Position numbers and translations under genes: made by a program. This document shows, piece after piece, positions 20,332 through 30,515 of a stretch of DNA of 64,000 nucleotides. Source of the stretch: Peronospora farinosa (lineage: Eukaryota > Oomycota > Peronosporomycetes > Peronosporales > Peronosporaceae); the NCBI GenBank assembly GCA_947646735.1, contig CANTFK010000993.1, positions 62,001 to 126,000 of the forward strand. The letters run 5' to 3'. Within the stretch, counting starts at the first letter, position 1, and every line of letters begins with the position of its first letter. The notes beneath the pieces are model-generated. The model saw only the letters and a program-made list of their open reading frames with translations, searched no databases and had not been told where the DNA came from.

Positions 20332-21479
20332 TGGATGTCGTCATCCAAGATGCCGGAAACACTGGACGGGAGTACCCCAAACTCGACCGTCGACACTTGA
20401 TGCGGGAGCTCCTGCTCGGCCGCCGTAAACCCGCGTGGGAGCCCCTGCTCAACCACAGTATGCCCATGTGGGAACCTCAGTTCGACCACAATGGGTGATG
20501 ATGGAAACCCCGGTTCGACCATCATGCTCTCGCGTGGGGACTCCTGTCCGTCCACGTTGTACTCTTGTGGGAGCCCCTGCTCGACCACAATATGCCCATG
20601 TGGGAACCTCGGTTCGACCACAGTGGGTGATGATGGGAACCCCGGTTCGACCATCATGCTCTCGCGTGAGGACTCCTGTCCGTCCACGCCACACTCGCTG
20701 GCGAGCTCTTGCTCGTCGCCACAATGCCCTTGTGGGAGCCCCTGCTCGACCACAATAGGTGCAGATGGGAACCCCGGTTCAACCACTGCATTCACGTGCG
20801 GGAACCCCTGTTCAACCGCATTAATGACGCGCGGGAACCCCTGTTCGACCGCGTCGTCCTCGTCGTCCTCTTCGCTCTGTAGCGAGGAGTCACTGTCACT
20901 TGTGTCCCGAAGAACAGCACAAGCAGTGCAGAGAGGGCCATCGCTCGCTCTGTGCACCGCCAACGTCGTGGAATCGCGATCCACGACTGTGACGTTTGGC
21001 CAGTCACTTGGAGATACCAAGAGATGGGTAAACACTTCACTGACATCGAACTTGCGTCGACGTCTCACTGATCTGGCTAACCAGTCGATCTGGGGCTTAT
21101 AACGTGCCAACCATGGCATGCCCAGTATGCAATCGAATGCATAATTCATCGCGATCACCAAGAAATCATCATTACTGCGAAAGCCATCAAACGTATACGG
21201 CAACGACACTTCGCGCCGCGATACGCGGTGTGGTTTCCCGTCAGCCAACTTGACGACGACTTGGCCAGGTCCCTCACGGACCTGAATGCTGGGAGGCAGC
21301 ATCGACAAACAAGATTCACGAAAGAAATTGTTTGTTGCTCCTGAGTCCAGGAGTGCTCGCAGAGGTCGCCGGACGCCGGCGACATGTAAACTGACAATAA
21401 TCAGACGTGAATTACCACTCGTAGTGGTGGCATTTAACCGTGCGCGTAGCGCAGGAGGACTGGAAGGTTGGGCTGCCAC
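20232..21479 (-). CDS. Element B protease and repetitive linker
   Basis: Near residue 40 is [11 protein letters not shown], the retropepsin active site, and near residue 112 C-I-L-G-M-P-W-L, the second block. After an acidic stretch, residues about 215-370 consist of degenerate 11-12-residue units V-(E)-(P/Q)-G-(F/L)-P. Two successive blocks of 44 residues (132 bp) are almost the same. No function is known for such a linker; it may be a spacer before reverse transcriptase. The frame ends at the C-run near 20,325 in a phase different from reverse transcriptase. Confidence 0.85.
   Translation of the reverse strand: MAAQPSSPPALRARLNATTTSGNSRLIIVSLHVAGVRRPLRALLDSGATNNFFRESCLSMLPPSIQVREGPGQVVVKLADGKPHRVSRREVSLPYTFDGFRSNDDFLVIAMNYAFDCILGMPWLARYKPQIDWLARSVRRRRKFDVSEVFTHLLVSPSDWPNVTVVDRDSTTLAVHRASDGPLCTACAVLRDTSDSDSSLQSEEDDEDDAVEQGFPRVINAVEQGFPHVNAVVEPGFPSAPIVVEQGLPQGHCGDEQELASECGVDGQESSRESMMVEPGFPSSPTVVEPRFPHGHIVVEQGLPQEYNVDGQESPRESMMVEPGFPSSPIVVELRFPHGHTVVEQGLPRGFTAAEQELPHQVSTVEFGVLPSSVSGILDDDIQCLEGGVMVYHLTAVRQLRVVTRSTMGTTAPRI
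20440..20800 (-). repeat. Tandem repeat inside element B pol, 132-bp period
   Basis: Words such as GGGAACCCCGGTTCGACC and CATGCTCTCGCGTG recur about every 132 bp, with a 33-36-bp sub-period, giving the Val-Glu-Pro-Gly-Phe-Pro units on the minus strand. The plus-strand translation is also open over this stretch, but only because of the repeat. Confidence 0.85.
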
Positions 21480-21523
21480 CGGGGGACCCGGACCTCCGTT
21501 CCAACCAGTAGGGCGCCCTGCAC

Positions 21524-22573
21524 CTACTGGTCCCGACCGTTTTTTGGACGTGCGGCCGGTACAGCACCCTCATGATGGGCGTCCACTACTTGCACCGATA
21601 ATGGGGCTGGCGCACGGCACTCTGCCGCGCGATGTCCTGGCTTGAGACAACGAAAGCAAACCATTGGACGCCCGGTGCGAGCGTCACCTTTATGATGAAA
21701 GACACGTCGCCGGTCACCCGACGACTCAATAACGTCGATCTCCATAGGTTCTGGGCCAGAAGGCCGGGGAACGCTGACGACCGAGGGTTTGGCATAGGCC
21801 TTTGTGACCCTAAAGTCTTCACGGAGTGCGATGGCGAATGCCTCCTCCAATGTGGCAGGCTCGGCGCGCTCCAGCGATAAGCGGGTCTGCCCCTCACGCA
21901 TACCATCCACAAAGACATTCACCTGTGTGTACATGTCCATGGGGTGCGTGATAATACACGACGCCAGATGCCTAGCCATCTGTACGTAGTCGCGCATCGC
22001 CATTTTACCCTGTCGCATCGACAGGAATCTTGATCGCACCAGTTTCTCCTCTTGTGGTGGCTCGAAGGCAAGACGGAGATCGTCCTGGATGGTATCCAAG
22101 GTGGGAAATGCGTGCTCGTCCACAACGAGTTTACCAAGGGCCCACTCCTTGGCCTTCCCGGTGAGGCGGGAAAGAAGAAAGTTGACCTTCGCCTGTGGAG
22201 CCTCAAGAAGTCTCGAGGCGATGGCGATATCAACTTCTCGGAACCACCGGTTCAGCGATAACCGGTCCTTACCTTCTCCAGAGTAGGAGGAGGTTTCCAT
22301 CTTCACGGCCTCATTACGTGAAGGGCGCGAGGGAGTTAAGCCTCGCCGGTTGGATTCGGCGAGCTCGCGTGCCATAAACTCATGTATGGCGAGACGTTGC
22401 GCGTCAGGGGTCGCTGATCTCATCAGCGACGCGACGAATGCCTCTCCCGATATCGCCGCGAGGCGATTAAGGGCATCCCACTCAACACCAGTAAGATGGG
22501 GGAAGGTCGCGTGCTCCAGAAATAAATCTGGAGCGTCAAAGTACGACGATTCGCTCATCCCAAACTCGGGCAT
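21524..22573 (-). CDS. Element B gag with CCHC zinc knuckle
   Basis: The 349-residue frame holds a helical N-terminal part, the capsid-like block (L-N-R-W-F-R-E-V near residue 106, L-T-G-K-A-K-E-W-A near 137, [15 protein letters not shown] near 185) and the knuckle [14 protein letters not shown] near residue 310. It starts 27 bases from the LTR side, close to the primer site. It ends 45 bases before the protease frame, which lies in another phase, as if gag and pol were joined by frameshifting or by an indel. Confidence 0.95.
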   Translation of the reverse strand: MPEFGMSESSYFDAPDLFLEHATFPHLTGVEWDALNRLAAISGEAFVASLMRSATPDAQRLAIHEFMARELAESNRRGLTPSRPSRNEAVKMETSSYSGEGKDRLSLNRWFREVDIAIASRLLEAPQAKVNFLLSRLTGKAKEWALGKLVVDEHAFPTLDTIQDDLRLAFEPPQEEKLVRSRFLSMRQGKMAMRDYVQMARHLASCIITHPMDMYTQVNVFVDGMREGQTRLSLERAEPATLEEAFAIALREDFRVTKAYAKPSVVSVPRPSGPEPMEIDVIESSGDRRRVFHHKGDARTGRPMVCFRCLKPGHRAAECRAPAPLSVQVVDAHHEGAVPAARPKNGRDQ

Positions 22574-22589
22574 AGGAAGGACTACAAAG

Positions 22590-22597
22590 TGCTACCA
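22590..22597 (-). other. Primer binding site of element B (tRNA-iMet type)
   Basis: TGGTAGCA on the minus strand, two bases after the LTR edge, complementary to a tRNA ending TGCTACCA. Same site and spacing as in A1. Confidence 0.75.
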
Positions 22598-22599
22598 GG

Positions 22600-22941
22600 T
22601 GTAACGGGGCTAGAACGTACCGTCACTAGCTTACACGTGCGCTTGAGGAAGACTCAAGCCCGAGTATTAGGTATTAAGTAAATTTAACTCTGATTTTTAT
22701 TTTGGTTTTAATTCGTACTAATTACGAAGATTTTAGTCGTAATAAATACGACAGTGTTCCCGCCTTTCGGGAACCACACAATTTCAGGTTGATTTATCAT
22801 TGGTCCATATTGGGGACTTTAGGCCCAATAATAAACCAATAATAAATTACCACGCTGTGCCCGCTATTCGGGCCCAGCACCTGCCTACATATGTAATTGT
22901 TTATTTGTGTTAATGCTATATGTGTAATGTAGCCCATTACA
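22600..22941 (-). repeat. 5' LTR of element B
   Basis: 342 bp from TGTAACGGGG to CCCATTACA in plus-strand terms; the same as the 3' LTR except for one base. The bases that follow (GAACT) do not repeat the GGTAG before the other LTR, so no 4-6 bp target duplication is visible. Confidence 0.95.
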
Positions 22942-23906
22942 GAACTCCAACTCCTAGACCGCCTTATTTGCCTAATAAATCGGGGTAATAGTTTAGTTGT
23001 TCTTTTGGTTTTTTTTTTTTTAGGTAGGGTAGCAGTACTTAATAGCACTTTGTCCCCAACACTAAAGTGTTCATTGTTTTTGCGACCATGCTGGTCTGCA
23101 TATTGTTTTTGCTTGTCCTGTGCGCTTGCCATCGCGTCACGGACTTTACGTGTGATGGCTAACCGCTCATCCACAAAGCGCTGAGCTTCGCTCACGCTTT
23201 TAGCATCCAGCTCGCCTATGACGCCTCCAAGAGGTCGTTCATGGGTCGACGCTGTTGATAACACTATAGTGTCATCGTCAAGGAGCACTGGCATTTCTTG
23301 CCGTGCCTCCTCTGTGACACCTATAGGTGCCGTGACCACTGCTAAACTAGCAGTGTCACTAGGGCAACCTTGGCCCTTTTTGGCATTCGCACCGAGCGAA
23401 GTGAGAGGCCCTCCCCCACTAAGACTCGGGCTGCGTACAAACGAGACTGGCGTTCGAGGATGACGCAGTCCGTTAATGTAAAACGGTGTTTCACCCGTAC
23501 TGGCGTGAACACTGTTATTAATAGCGAACTCCACGAATGGCAATTGCTTGCTCCATTCTTTGGGAGTCGCTATTGTACGCAACACATCCGCTACGACTCG
23601 ATTGGCCCGTTCTGTTTGGCCATCGGTTTGGGGATGATCAGTGGTTGACATGTGGAGCTTGCTACCCAGCAGCTCAAACACATGTCGCCAAAAACCCGAC
23701 GTAAAACGAGGATCCCGGTCCGATACTATGGACTCGGGCATCCCGTGTAGTCGATACACGTGATCCAGGAACAAGAGGGCAGCCTCTTTTCCTGAGATCT
23801 TGGTGCTACATGGTGCCAAATGCACCATCTTGCTCAGTCTGTCTACAAAGACGACGAGCCCCGTCCTGCCTTTATGGTCAGGCGGTAAGCCAAACATGAA
23901 GTCCAA
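22942..23906 (-). pseudogene. Integrase core of A2
   Basis: The frame carries the DDE blocks (L-D-F-M-F-G-L-P at the first Asp upstream edge, [20 protein letters not shown]) in the usual form and continues to L-P-K, after which the sequence from 23,030 down to 22,942 is poor (a run of T and diverged bases) and repeats, in altered form, what is already present left of element B. The start is separated from the RNase H part by a one-base change near 23,930. Confidence 0.85.
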
Positions 23907-23925
23907 ACTGACCGACTTCCAACAT

Positions 23926-24789
23926 TCAGTCGGAATCGGCAGTGGCTTCAGTGGCGCACTGTCTTGAAGGTGCAGGCTTTATGCGCTGACACTCTTCGCA
24001 AGAGCGAATATAGTTGGCCACCCACCGATATAGGTGGGGCCACCAAAATTCCTCTGACACTCGTAAGAATGTCTTTTCACGGCCCAGATGCCCACTAGAT
24101 GGCGCATCATGGCACTCGTGAAGTATCATCAGCTTGAGATCTATGTCATGAGGGACATAGATTCTCAAGGGATCACAGGGTGACAGTTGATGCCATAGCA
24201 GGCCATCACTGTAACTAAAGCGATTTAATTTCGCTTTGAGGTGCGACGGAAGGGTAACCTTTCGTCCACCAAAATGATCCAACAGCAGGCGACAATGTTC
24301 GTCCTGACTGTAACACTCCTTGATATCGGAGGCCATTGAGCTCGTCACATGGTAGGCCTTCATGGCTGCCAATGTTGACGACTCAACTTGTGCTTTCGCA
24401 CGAAACACACTTTCTTGGTGTCTTGCCTCGAAGTCTGGTCTGCGCGATAACGCGTCAGCCAAGACATTCGACTTACCCGGCTTATATTCAACTTTGAAAT
24501 TAAATTCAGAGAAGAATGTTAGCCATCTCGCCATTCTCGGCGAGAGGTGCGGTGAATTTATAGCGGTCCGCAGTGATGCGTGATCCGTATAAACCACAAA
24601 AGGTTCGGTGCCCAAGAGGTGCACCCGAAACTTTACAAGGGCATACTTAATGGAAAGTAGCTCCTTGTCATGCACAGGGTAATTCAGCTCGGCGGCTTTC
24701 AAAAGCCGAGACTGATACGAAGTGACACGGTCAACGCCGTTGTCATCCCTTCTGCATGAGCGCGCTGCCGATTGCAAAATTGTTTGCAT
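23926..24789 (-). pseudogene. RNase H and integrase zinc domain of A2
   Basis: It contains [40 protein letters not shown] and C-E-E-C-Q-R-I. Where A1 has a TGA, A2 keeps TGG (F-W-W-P-H-L). An extra base at about 24,755 (CCCTTCTGC against CCTTTGC in A1) shifts the frame relative to the reverse transcriptase part. Confidence 0.85.
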
Positions 24790-25837
24790 CGCAGACGACG
24801 ATAAAGGGCTTATCCGCGTCTGGCAATGCCAAGACCGGTGCCTCTACAAGAGATTGCTTCACTGAAGTGAACGCATCTTCTTGTTCCTTCGACCAAGTCC
24901 ATTCTGTATCCTTTTTCAAAAGGTCAGACAATGGCTTAGTCTGCTCCGCATAATTCTTGCTGTACTTATGCAAGTAATTAGCGAGCCCAAGGAATTGGCG
25001 CAGATCCTTCACATGACGTGGGACTGGCCATTCCTTGATAGCCTTTACCTTTTCTGGGTCTGCTCGTACACCGTGTGCACCTACGATGCAGCCCAGTACA
25101 GGTATCTCGGGGACCCCTATTACGCACTTTTGCAAGCTAACGTATAATTGGGCGTCACCCAGAGTCTGCAACACAGCGTCTAAATGGCGCTTGTGCGACT
25201 CTATTGCGCTCAGACCGTCCTCCGCCCTACTATGCACGAATACATCGTCAAAGTAATGGGGCGCGTAGGCACGGTGCTGACGCATCACGTGAGCCACCAC
25301 TCGGTTGAATGTTGCTGGAGCATTTTTCATCCCTTGTGGCATCACAAGCCACTCCCACAGCATACCGCTTGGGGTGCTTACTGCCGTTTTGGCTACATCA
25401 GTATCTCTCATGAGAACTTGATAGTAGCCATCCTTCAGATCCAACGCGGAAAAGATAGTTGACTTTCCCATGGAGTTCAACAAGACATCTTTCCGCGGGA
25501 TCGGCGTTTGAGCCTGAATGGTGGCCGTGTCCAGCTTATTATAAGCATGAACCACGCGCCATCCACCTGTTGCTTTACGCACACAGAAGGTCGGGCTGCA
25601 GTGAGGCGACTTGCTCTCACGTACCTGTCCCGCCTTGGCTCGCTTGTCGAAGAACTCATCGATGTAATCGACTTTTTCCTTCGGCAACGGCCATTGCCTG
25701 GTCACACAATACTTGGTGCCAGGCTCCAGGTCAATTTCGTGCCTGATGTCCCTATCGGCCGGGAGGCGGCTCGGCACTTCTGCTGGAAACACATCAGGTT
25801 GTTTCCACAGAACATCATAGAACGAGCTGTCCTTCAA
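24743..25837 (-). pseudogene. Reverse transcriptase of A2
   Basis: Same motifs as A1: F-S-A-L-D-L-K-D-G-Y-Y-Q, L-V-M-P-Q-G-M-K-N-A-P-A-T-F and H-Y-F-D-D-V-F, with V-V-C-D-A-N-N-F-A-I-G starting RNase H. A2 has V-H-S-R-A-E-D after the catalytic pair, the expected form, where A1 has A-H-S-R. It differs from A1 by few residues. Confidence 0.9.
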
Positions 25838-26253
25838 GGCGTTCCAGCCTTGAGCAGCGAACCGTTTCTTTTGTCGGTCTCCAAGACGCTCTCATCCATC
25901 GTGGATGAAGAGCAACAGTCCACCACGTTCTTTTCTGGAACTGGTGCGACTATCTCGTGGATCTTTCCTTCCTTTAGTTCGGACAGGAACAGATCCCACG
26001 TCATCTCCGAGAGATTTATTATCTCCTCGGCAGATGCCAAGTCAAGTTGGAGCACCTCAACTGAGGATGCCTCCGGCATTTTGTCTTCGACGGCCTCGAA
26101 CAACTCGTTCGTAGGTCCGTCCTCTTGGACCGAGACTGATCCAAGGGTCACTCGTTTCGACGTACCCTTGATCGTCCTAATACGTCTGGTTCTCGTTCTT
26201 CGAGTCACCACGACCTTTGACCTGGAAGAAGGTATCGTTGCTGTATTAGTCAA
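25834..26253 (-). pseudogene. Protease to reverse transcriptase spacer of A2
   Basis: 139 residues, nearly identical to the A1 spacer at 9,257-9,676, basic at the start and acidic later. As in A1, its end overlaps the reverse transcriptase frame by four bases in another phase. The same overlap in both copies argues that it is an inherited feature of family A. From 26,254 to 26,465 the spacer continues in broken frames. Confidence 0.55.
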
Positions 26254-26465
26254 CGCACTCCTTCCAATCGCACCAGGCTCTTGGCTCTGTGCCGGTTATT
26301 GTGGCGCTTGGCTTCCTGTCCGCCCACCATCAACTTCCATAGGCTCTCGGCTCTGTGCAGGACTATTGGACGCATGGCTACCTGTCATCGTCCCATTCAC
26401 TACACAAGTCTCCTAGAGCTGGGTAGGAATTTGTGTCACCTGACTTTCTGCCAGGGCACTTCCAA

Positions 26466-27060
26466 CTACTCCAGGCTCCAATCGAGCTGGGTAGTACCTG
26501 GTGCCAATTGACATACCGTCATCGTACCCTCAACTGTGTTGGACACAGCATCAGCCACATAAGCCTCTCGCAAGAGCACATCCTTCCCGGTGTCTTGCGT
26601 AGAGCTAGCGACTGTGCGTGTACGCCAGTCTATCCATTGTTGGTGTTTAGACAACCAAGGCATGCCTAGGATGAGGTCATACGGACTCTCCATACCTAGC
26701 ACTGTGAACTTCTCTTTACAGAAGAAGTCACTGAAACTGAAGGTGAGTTCAACTTGAACTCCCTCCGATTTAACAAGCGCGCCGTTCGATAAACGAACGA
26801 TCGCCTCTTCTCGCTTGTCATCCTGGCAAAGCGACTCATAACTCGCCGGTCTCTTTTTTCAGAGCCGCGAGTTTCACAAAGTTTTGTCATGCACCCGAAT
26901 CCACGAGAAGGGTCATCACTTGGTCATAGCCTCGTACTCGAGCGCTATAGACCAAAAGAGTTGAGATCCGACCTTTTGGAACCTCAGGGACTATGCTACC
27001 CATTTGTTCGATCACTCTGAACTTAGGGGTAGCTTCAGAGTCCGCGACAGTAGGGCATCC
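26466..27060 (-). pseudogene. Protease region of A2, broken
   Basis: T-L-L-V-D-S-G-A can be read at about 26,890-26,915 but is followed at once by TGA where A1 has TCA. Further down Y-D-L-I-L-G-M-P-W-L is intact in the frame 26,702-26,466. An extra base near 26,860 also shifts the phase. The active-site triad D-S-G is normal here, unlike in A1. Confidence 0.75.
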
Positions 27061-27065
27061 CGCCC

Positions 27066-28039
27066 CTACTGCGCTCTCGCATTTCCCAACTTATCTTGGG
27101 AGGTCGAATCTGAAATCGTGCGACGTGCACGGCTCTTCGCACCTCCCTTCGAGTAGGGAAACTTCTTGCTGGCTGCCTTAGCAACAGCAGCAAGTCTGGC
27201 ATAGCAGCGAGCCATCATATGGCCGCGCTTGCCGCACTTGTAGCAGACCACGTCTGCATTGCCTAACTCCATAGGAGCGGCATCAGACTTTTCGGACGAC
27301 GGCCTGTAATAGGCTGTCGCCGAGGCGCTGTTGTAGGATTGCTCCTCAACTAAGGCAATGTCAATTGCCTCTTCCATCGTCGCTGGCACCTTTCTGAAAA
27401 GGGCCTGACGCGATGGGCCATGCCTAAGTCCATTCATGAACGTGGCTACCTTGATACGCTCTGGTATCGGTTCCCCATTAATGGAAGCCGACAGCGAACG
27501 CATCTCCTGCACAAACTCTTGCAGAGAGCGTTTCGCCTGTCGTGCTCCAAAGAAGCGCGCCATAAGCAACACTTCTTTGTTAGGCGGCTGGTACATGGCG
27601 CGAATCTTTGCCTTAAAGATCGCCCATGATGGAAATGCATCAGCATTAGCCATCAGCGCAGAGTATGCCCACTCTGACGCTTTGCCACGCAAATTTGACA
27701 TGGCATACGACACCATTCTGGTGTCGTCTTTGATTAGCTGCGCCACTCCACATTGCTCAGCTGCTAATATCCAATGAACAATCGTGTGAGGGGTACTTCC
27801 ATCGAACTTCGGAGGGTCCATCCGAATGGACTCGGTTGGTTAGGCCGGGCAGAGAGCGTCTCAACTTTCCTGTTGAGCGCCTCATTCCTTGCCTGCTCAA
27901 GCCTAAGCTCATCCTGAGTCTTATTGATGGACTCAGCCGTAGCTTGGCTATTTACCTCGGACCCGTTTCTACGGTGTCCGAGCACAAACGCCGCAAATTG
28001 CTCCAACTGAGCAACATGTTGCTCAGGAGGACAATGCAA
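27066..28039 (-). pseudogene. Gag of A2 with CCHC zinc knuckle
   Basis: Two frames join near 27,790 by one base: the N-terminal helical part (28,039-27,764) and the capsid-like part plus knuckle C-Y-K-C-G-K-R-G-H-M-M-A-R-C (27,821-27,066). Compared with A1 the match is high through the capsid block. The start at 28,039 is the first ATG; the frame may begin further upstream, since 28,040-28,190 also resembles the A1 leader. Confidence 0.8.
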
Positions 28040-28206
28040 GAGGTTGACCAGGGCTTGTTCACCAAGTCACTGCGCCATTTGCTCTGCCAACTCCCTATGG
28101 TGTTGGGAGAGGTGAGGGAATTCACTCCAGTCCATGTTAAGGACCATCTTAACCACACGCACGCTCAGAGAGACGGGTCGTGGGAAGGACTACTAGTGTT
28201 ACCAAG

Positions 28207-28801
28207 TGTAGACGGACACTTCTACGAAGTTGCCTCGTGCTACTTAGCACACACCTTCAGCACAAGCGAGGAAGCGGTTAGACCGTCTTAGTTTCGCGTG
28301 CAAGTGTGGTTGTGTGTTTGGGCGACTGCTTAAGCAGTCGTACCACCAGTTGTCTCTCGCTTAAGTGAGAGTGCAACAAACTTCTAAACAAGGCACCGAC
28401 GTCACGCAGAAGCCTTTTCAGCTTCTCGTGCGTGGTGCTTATGTTTAAGCAAATTCAAGACTGAATTATATTTAATTAATTATAATAAAATATAAACTTA
28501 ACTACTGATTGGCTAATTATGTAAAGATCGGATACGCGACTCTTTAGAAGCGTATCCTGACGCATGAACTTAAACGTAGATCTAAGCTTGCTAATGACGT
28601 CCTTCTGGGACGTCGCGATGTTTTGCTTAAACTAGCGTCATCCCTTCCCATGTGAATCCATCAATGGATATCACATTCACGAGGGTGGATCACATTTGTG
28701 TATCGCACCCAAGTGACAGGTCAAAAGTAATCATGGATACTTTTAGACCAAACATTAAGTGTATTACTTAATGTTTACGTGTAACTAGATGCCCTATTAC
28801 A
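28207..28801 (-). repeat. 5' LTR of A2
   Basis: In plus-strand terms it runs from TGTAGACGG to CCCTATTACA. It aligns along its length with 11,629-12,229 but with many changes, so the A tandem is old compared with element B. It ends in a 22-bp imperfect hairpin at 28,780-28,801 (TGTAA…TTACA). The primer site next to it is 28,197-28,204, with one change. Confidence 0.8.
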
Positions 28802-29100
28802 CGTAGTGGTCGGCATCTAAAGTCGCCTTCTTCATATAGTCGCTCTCGTGTAGCCGCTACGCTCTCGCCTCTAGAAGGGGTCAGTCGATGCTGCACTAAC
28901 GTTTGCTGCTGCCAAAGGGCCCAACGAGATTTAATTAAGTCCGACGAGGTATCTGGAACCTGGACGTTGATACTGCTGACATTGGAATCTGCCGAGGTCG
29001 CTTTGGATGCCGTGCCCTACCAACCCAACTACGCTTGGATCGTGCCCACCCGCCTTTGTCTTAGCTTGCACTTTTTAAAAGCGAGTGAGCAGGACCAGCA
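28802..29100. repeat. Dispersed repeat D, first copy
   Basis: Starting at GTAGTGGTCGGC directly after the A2 LTR, this stretch matches 40,833-41,135 in the same orientation (for example GGAATCTGCCGAGGTCGCTTT and CTTGCACTTT). The copies differ at many sites. No protein domain or terminal repeat identifies its class. Confidence 0.7.
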
Positions 29101-30192
29101 TTTTAAGCTACCTTGGTCTGTTTTAATAAAAAGATAGTGGTGTCGTTGTTGCGTAAGGTGCCCTTCATATAGTATTGAGTGTAATGGGGCACCCTATGAC
29201 TATACTGATAACAGTATAGTCTACCTTCACTGATGACAGTGAAAGCAGGTGCCTCAATTAACTCACGTACACGTGAGCAGAGGAAGTCAATCAACTAAAC
29301 ACACGCTTAGTTGAGAAGGAAAAGAAAACTGTATTTAATATAGTTAACTATCTAATAAAACTAATCTGTTATAACCTATGTTAACTATATTAAACTACAA
29401 CTATGTATGTTGACAACTTGCCTTCCACTCATTGCGCGCGTCCATCGGTCATTGGTCAGCGCGTTGGTTGATATGATGGCCCATATCAACCAATTAGAGG
29501 GCATCTCCAACTTCAAGGAGATCTAGGGACAATATTATAAGAAAAGATAATATTGTCAAATATTATTAGTTATAATAATATTTTAATTGACACTTCATAT
29601 AAGTGTCAATATTATGTAACGGGCTCACCCCGTTACATTGAGTTTGTTAAGCATGTAATTGTTTTTTTACAGAAGCAATATATATATACATACAAACTTA
29701 TTGGTTACTTATTTATGCGAGACTCGCATGTGGTCGAGAATGTGTAGAAGGTTCATACTTCGAGTCGAGCGAGGGAGGGGGCTAAGCTGGTAGCAAAAAA
29801 GCTTAATGTCATCGCTGCTTTGAGCTCTGCACTTGGTCTGTTCTAATGCCTCAAATGGGGACGTGTAACCTTAGGCTTAAAGTCCGTTACAATTCCAGTA
29901 CCTCTTGACCATACTAACTGCAACAGCAAATGTCAGGATCTAGTTGAAGCTGAATGTTGTATATTCCCATTGCTCATTATTTGTGAGTGCTTGCTATTCA
30001 CGTTCACTGCTTCAGAACAAACTACCGCAACTCAGATTCACTCCTTGGCTTACTCAATGCACGTAATACATCCCTTTCTGCTCTGCTCTCGACTCATCGC
30101 TCACGCGTTCGATCGCTCTGCTCGAGCTAGTGCAAAAAATATTCGGATGATGTCATCTTGACAACGTGAGGTGTGTACGTTAGACCTACCAC
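29101..30192. other. AT-rich intergenic stretch with LTR-like hairpins
   Basis: No convincing gene. Bases 29,300-29,640 are AT-rich with several inverted repeats and end in a perfect-armed hairpin, TGTAACGGG…CCCGTTACA (29,615-29,637), the same kind of end as the LTRs of A2 and B, so this is probably the edge of a solo LTR. Another TGTAAC…GTTACA pair lies at 29,864-29,891. The rest shows nothing I can name. Confidence 0.5.
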
Positions 30193-30487
30193 TTGGGTGA
30201 GGTACACCATGGTAACCCACCCTTGTGTATTGTGATCCACCCAAGGTGCATTCACATTGAAAGGGATGACGCCTAGCAGAGACTGACGTCATTTGATGAC
30301 GTCACGAAAACACAATCCATATTGAACCCGGATTCCTTCCCGCAAAAAGCGTACTAATCTGGTCCGACAGGCAGATAAGAGGGTACTAATTTGGTCCATG
30401 GTAGAATCATAATCCAATGCAGTAAACATATTAGAAAGTCCATGGCCTAAAAAAGCACAGCAAGCAAATAGTGCGCTCAATCAAATG
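30193..30487 (-). repeat. Repeat R, left arm of the large inverted duplication
   Basis: Its reverse complement matches 44,285-44,583 with few differences. It holds an apparent 63-residue frame present in both copies, but this has no known domain. Words such as CACATTGAAAGGGATGACG and CACCCAAG also occur in diverged form in the LTR of family A, so R may be an LTR relic. It once lay directly next to the secreted-protein arm that now begins at 39,347. Confidence 0.8.
30476..30487. repeat. Target site duplication of the LINE, left copy
   Basis: CTCAATCAAATG; the partner at 39,347-39,358 reads CTCAATTAAATG. The uninterrupted counterpart in the right arm (near 44,283-44,295, reverse strand) has CCAATCAAATG joined to TATCCGCAG, which proves the empty-site form. 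Confidence 0.8.
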
Positions 30488-30515
30488 TGGTGGAAACAGA
30501 CTGTCTATTTACCGT

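Larger units (their letters stand above)
15119..22941 (-). mobile_element. Complete Ty3/Gypsy chromodomain retrotransposon B
   Basis: It is 7,823 bp long, with identical-length 342-bp LTRs differing at one position by eye, primer site, polypurine tract, gag, protease, reverse transcriptase, RNase H, integrase and chromodomain in Ty3/Gypsy order on the minus strand. It lies inside A2. The LTR match means insertion was recent. The coding region has frame breaks only at C/G homopolymers (about 20,325 and 19,338), so the copy could be intact if those are sequencing errors. It also carries a long frame on the opposite strand at its 3' end. Confidence 0.95.
12230..28801 (-). mobile_element. Ty3/Gypsy chromodomain retrotransposon A, copy A2 (interrupted)
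   Basis: From right to left: 5' LTR 28,801-28,207, gag, protease, spacer, reverse transcriptase, RNase H and integrase to 22,942; then element B; then the integrase end and chromodomain 15,118-14,337; then, less surely, an antisense-coding 3' region to 12,230 split by a fragment C. Frames are broken at about 27,790, 26,870 and 24,755. Together with A1 it makes a tandem LTR-body-LTR-body arrangement. Whether 12,230-14,340 is all A2 is an inference. Confidence 0.75.

Noticed and set aside
20491..21102. Plus-strand frame of 203 codons rich in Gly, Ser, Pro and Thr
   Set aside because: Shadow of the repeat array in the element B pol; periodic only because the sense repeat is.
30289..30480. 63-residue frame in repeat R, present in both copies
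   Set aside because: Kept only because the repeat is a recent duplicate; no domain, and R resembles a decayed LTR.
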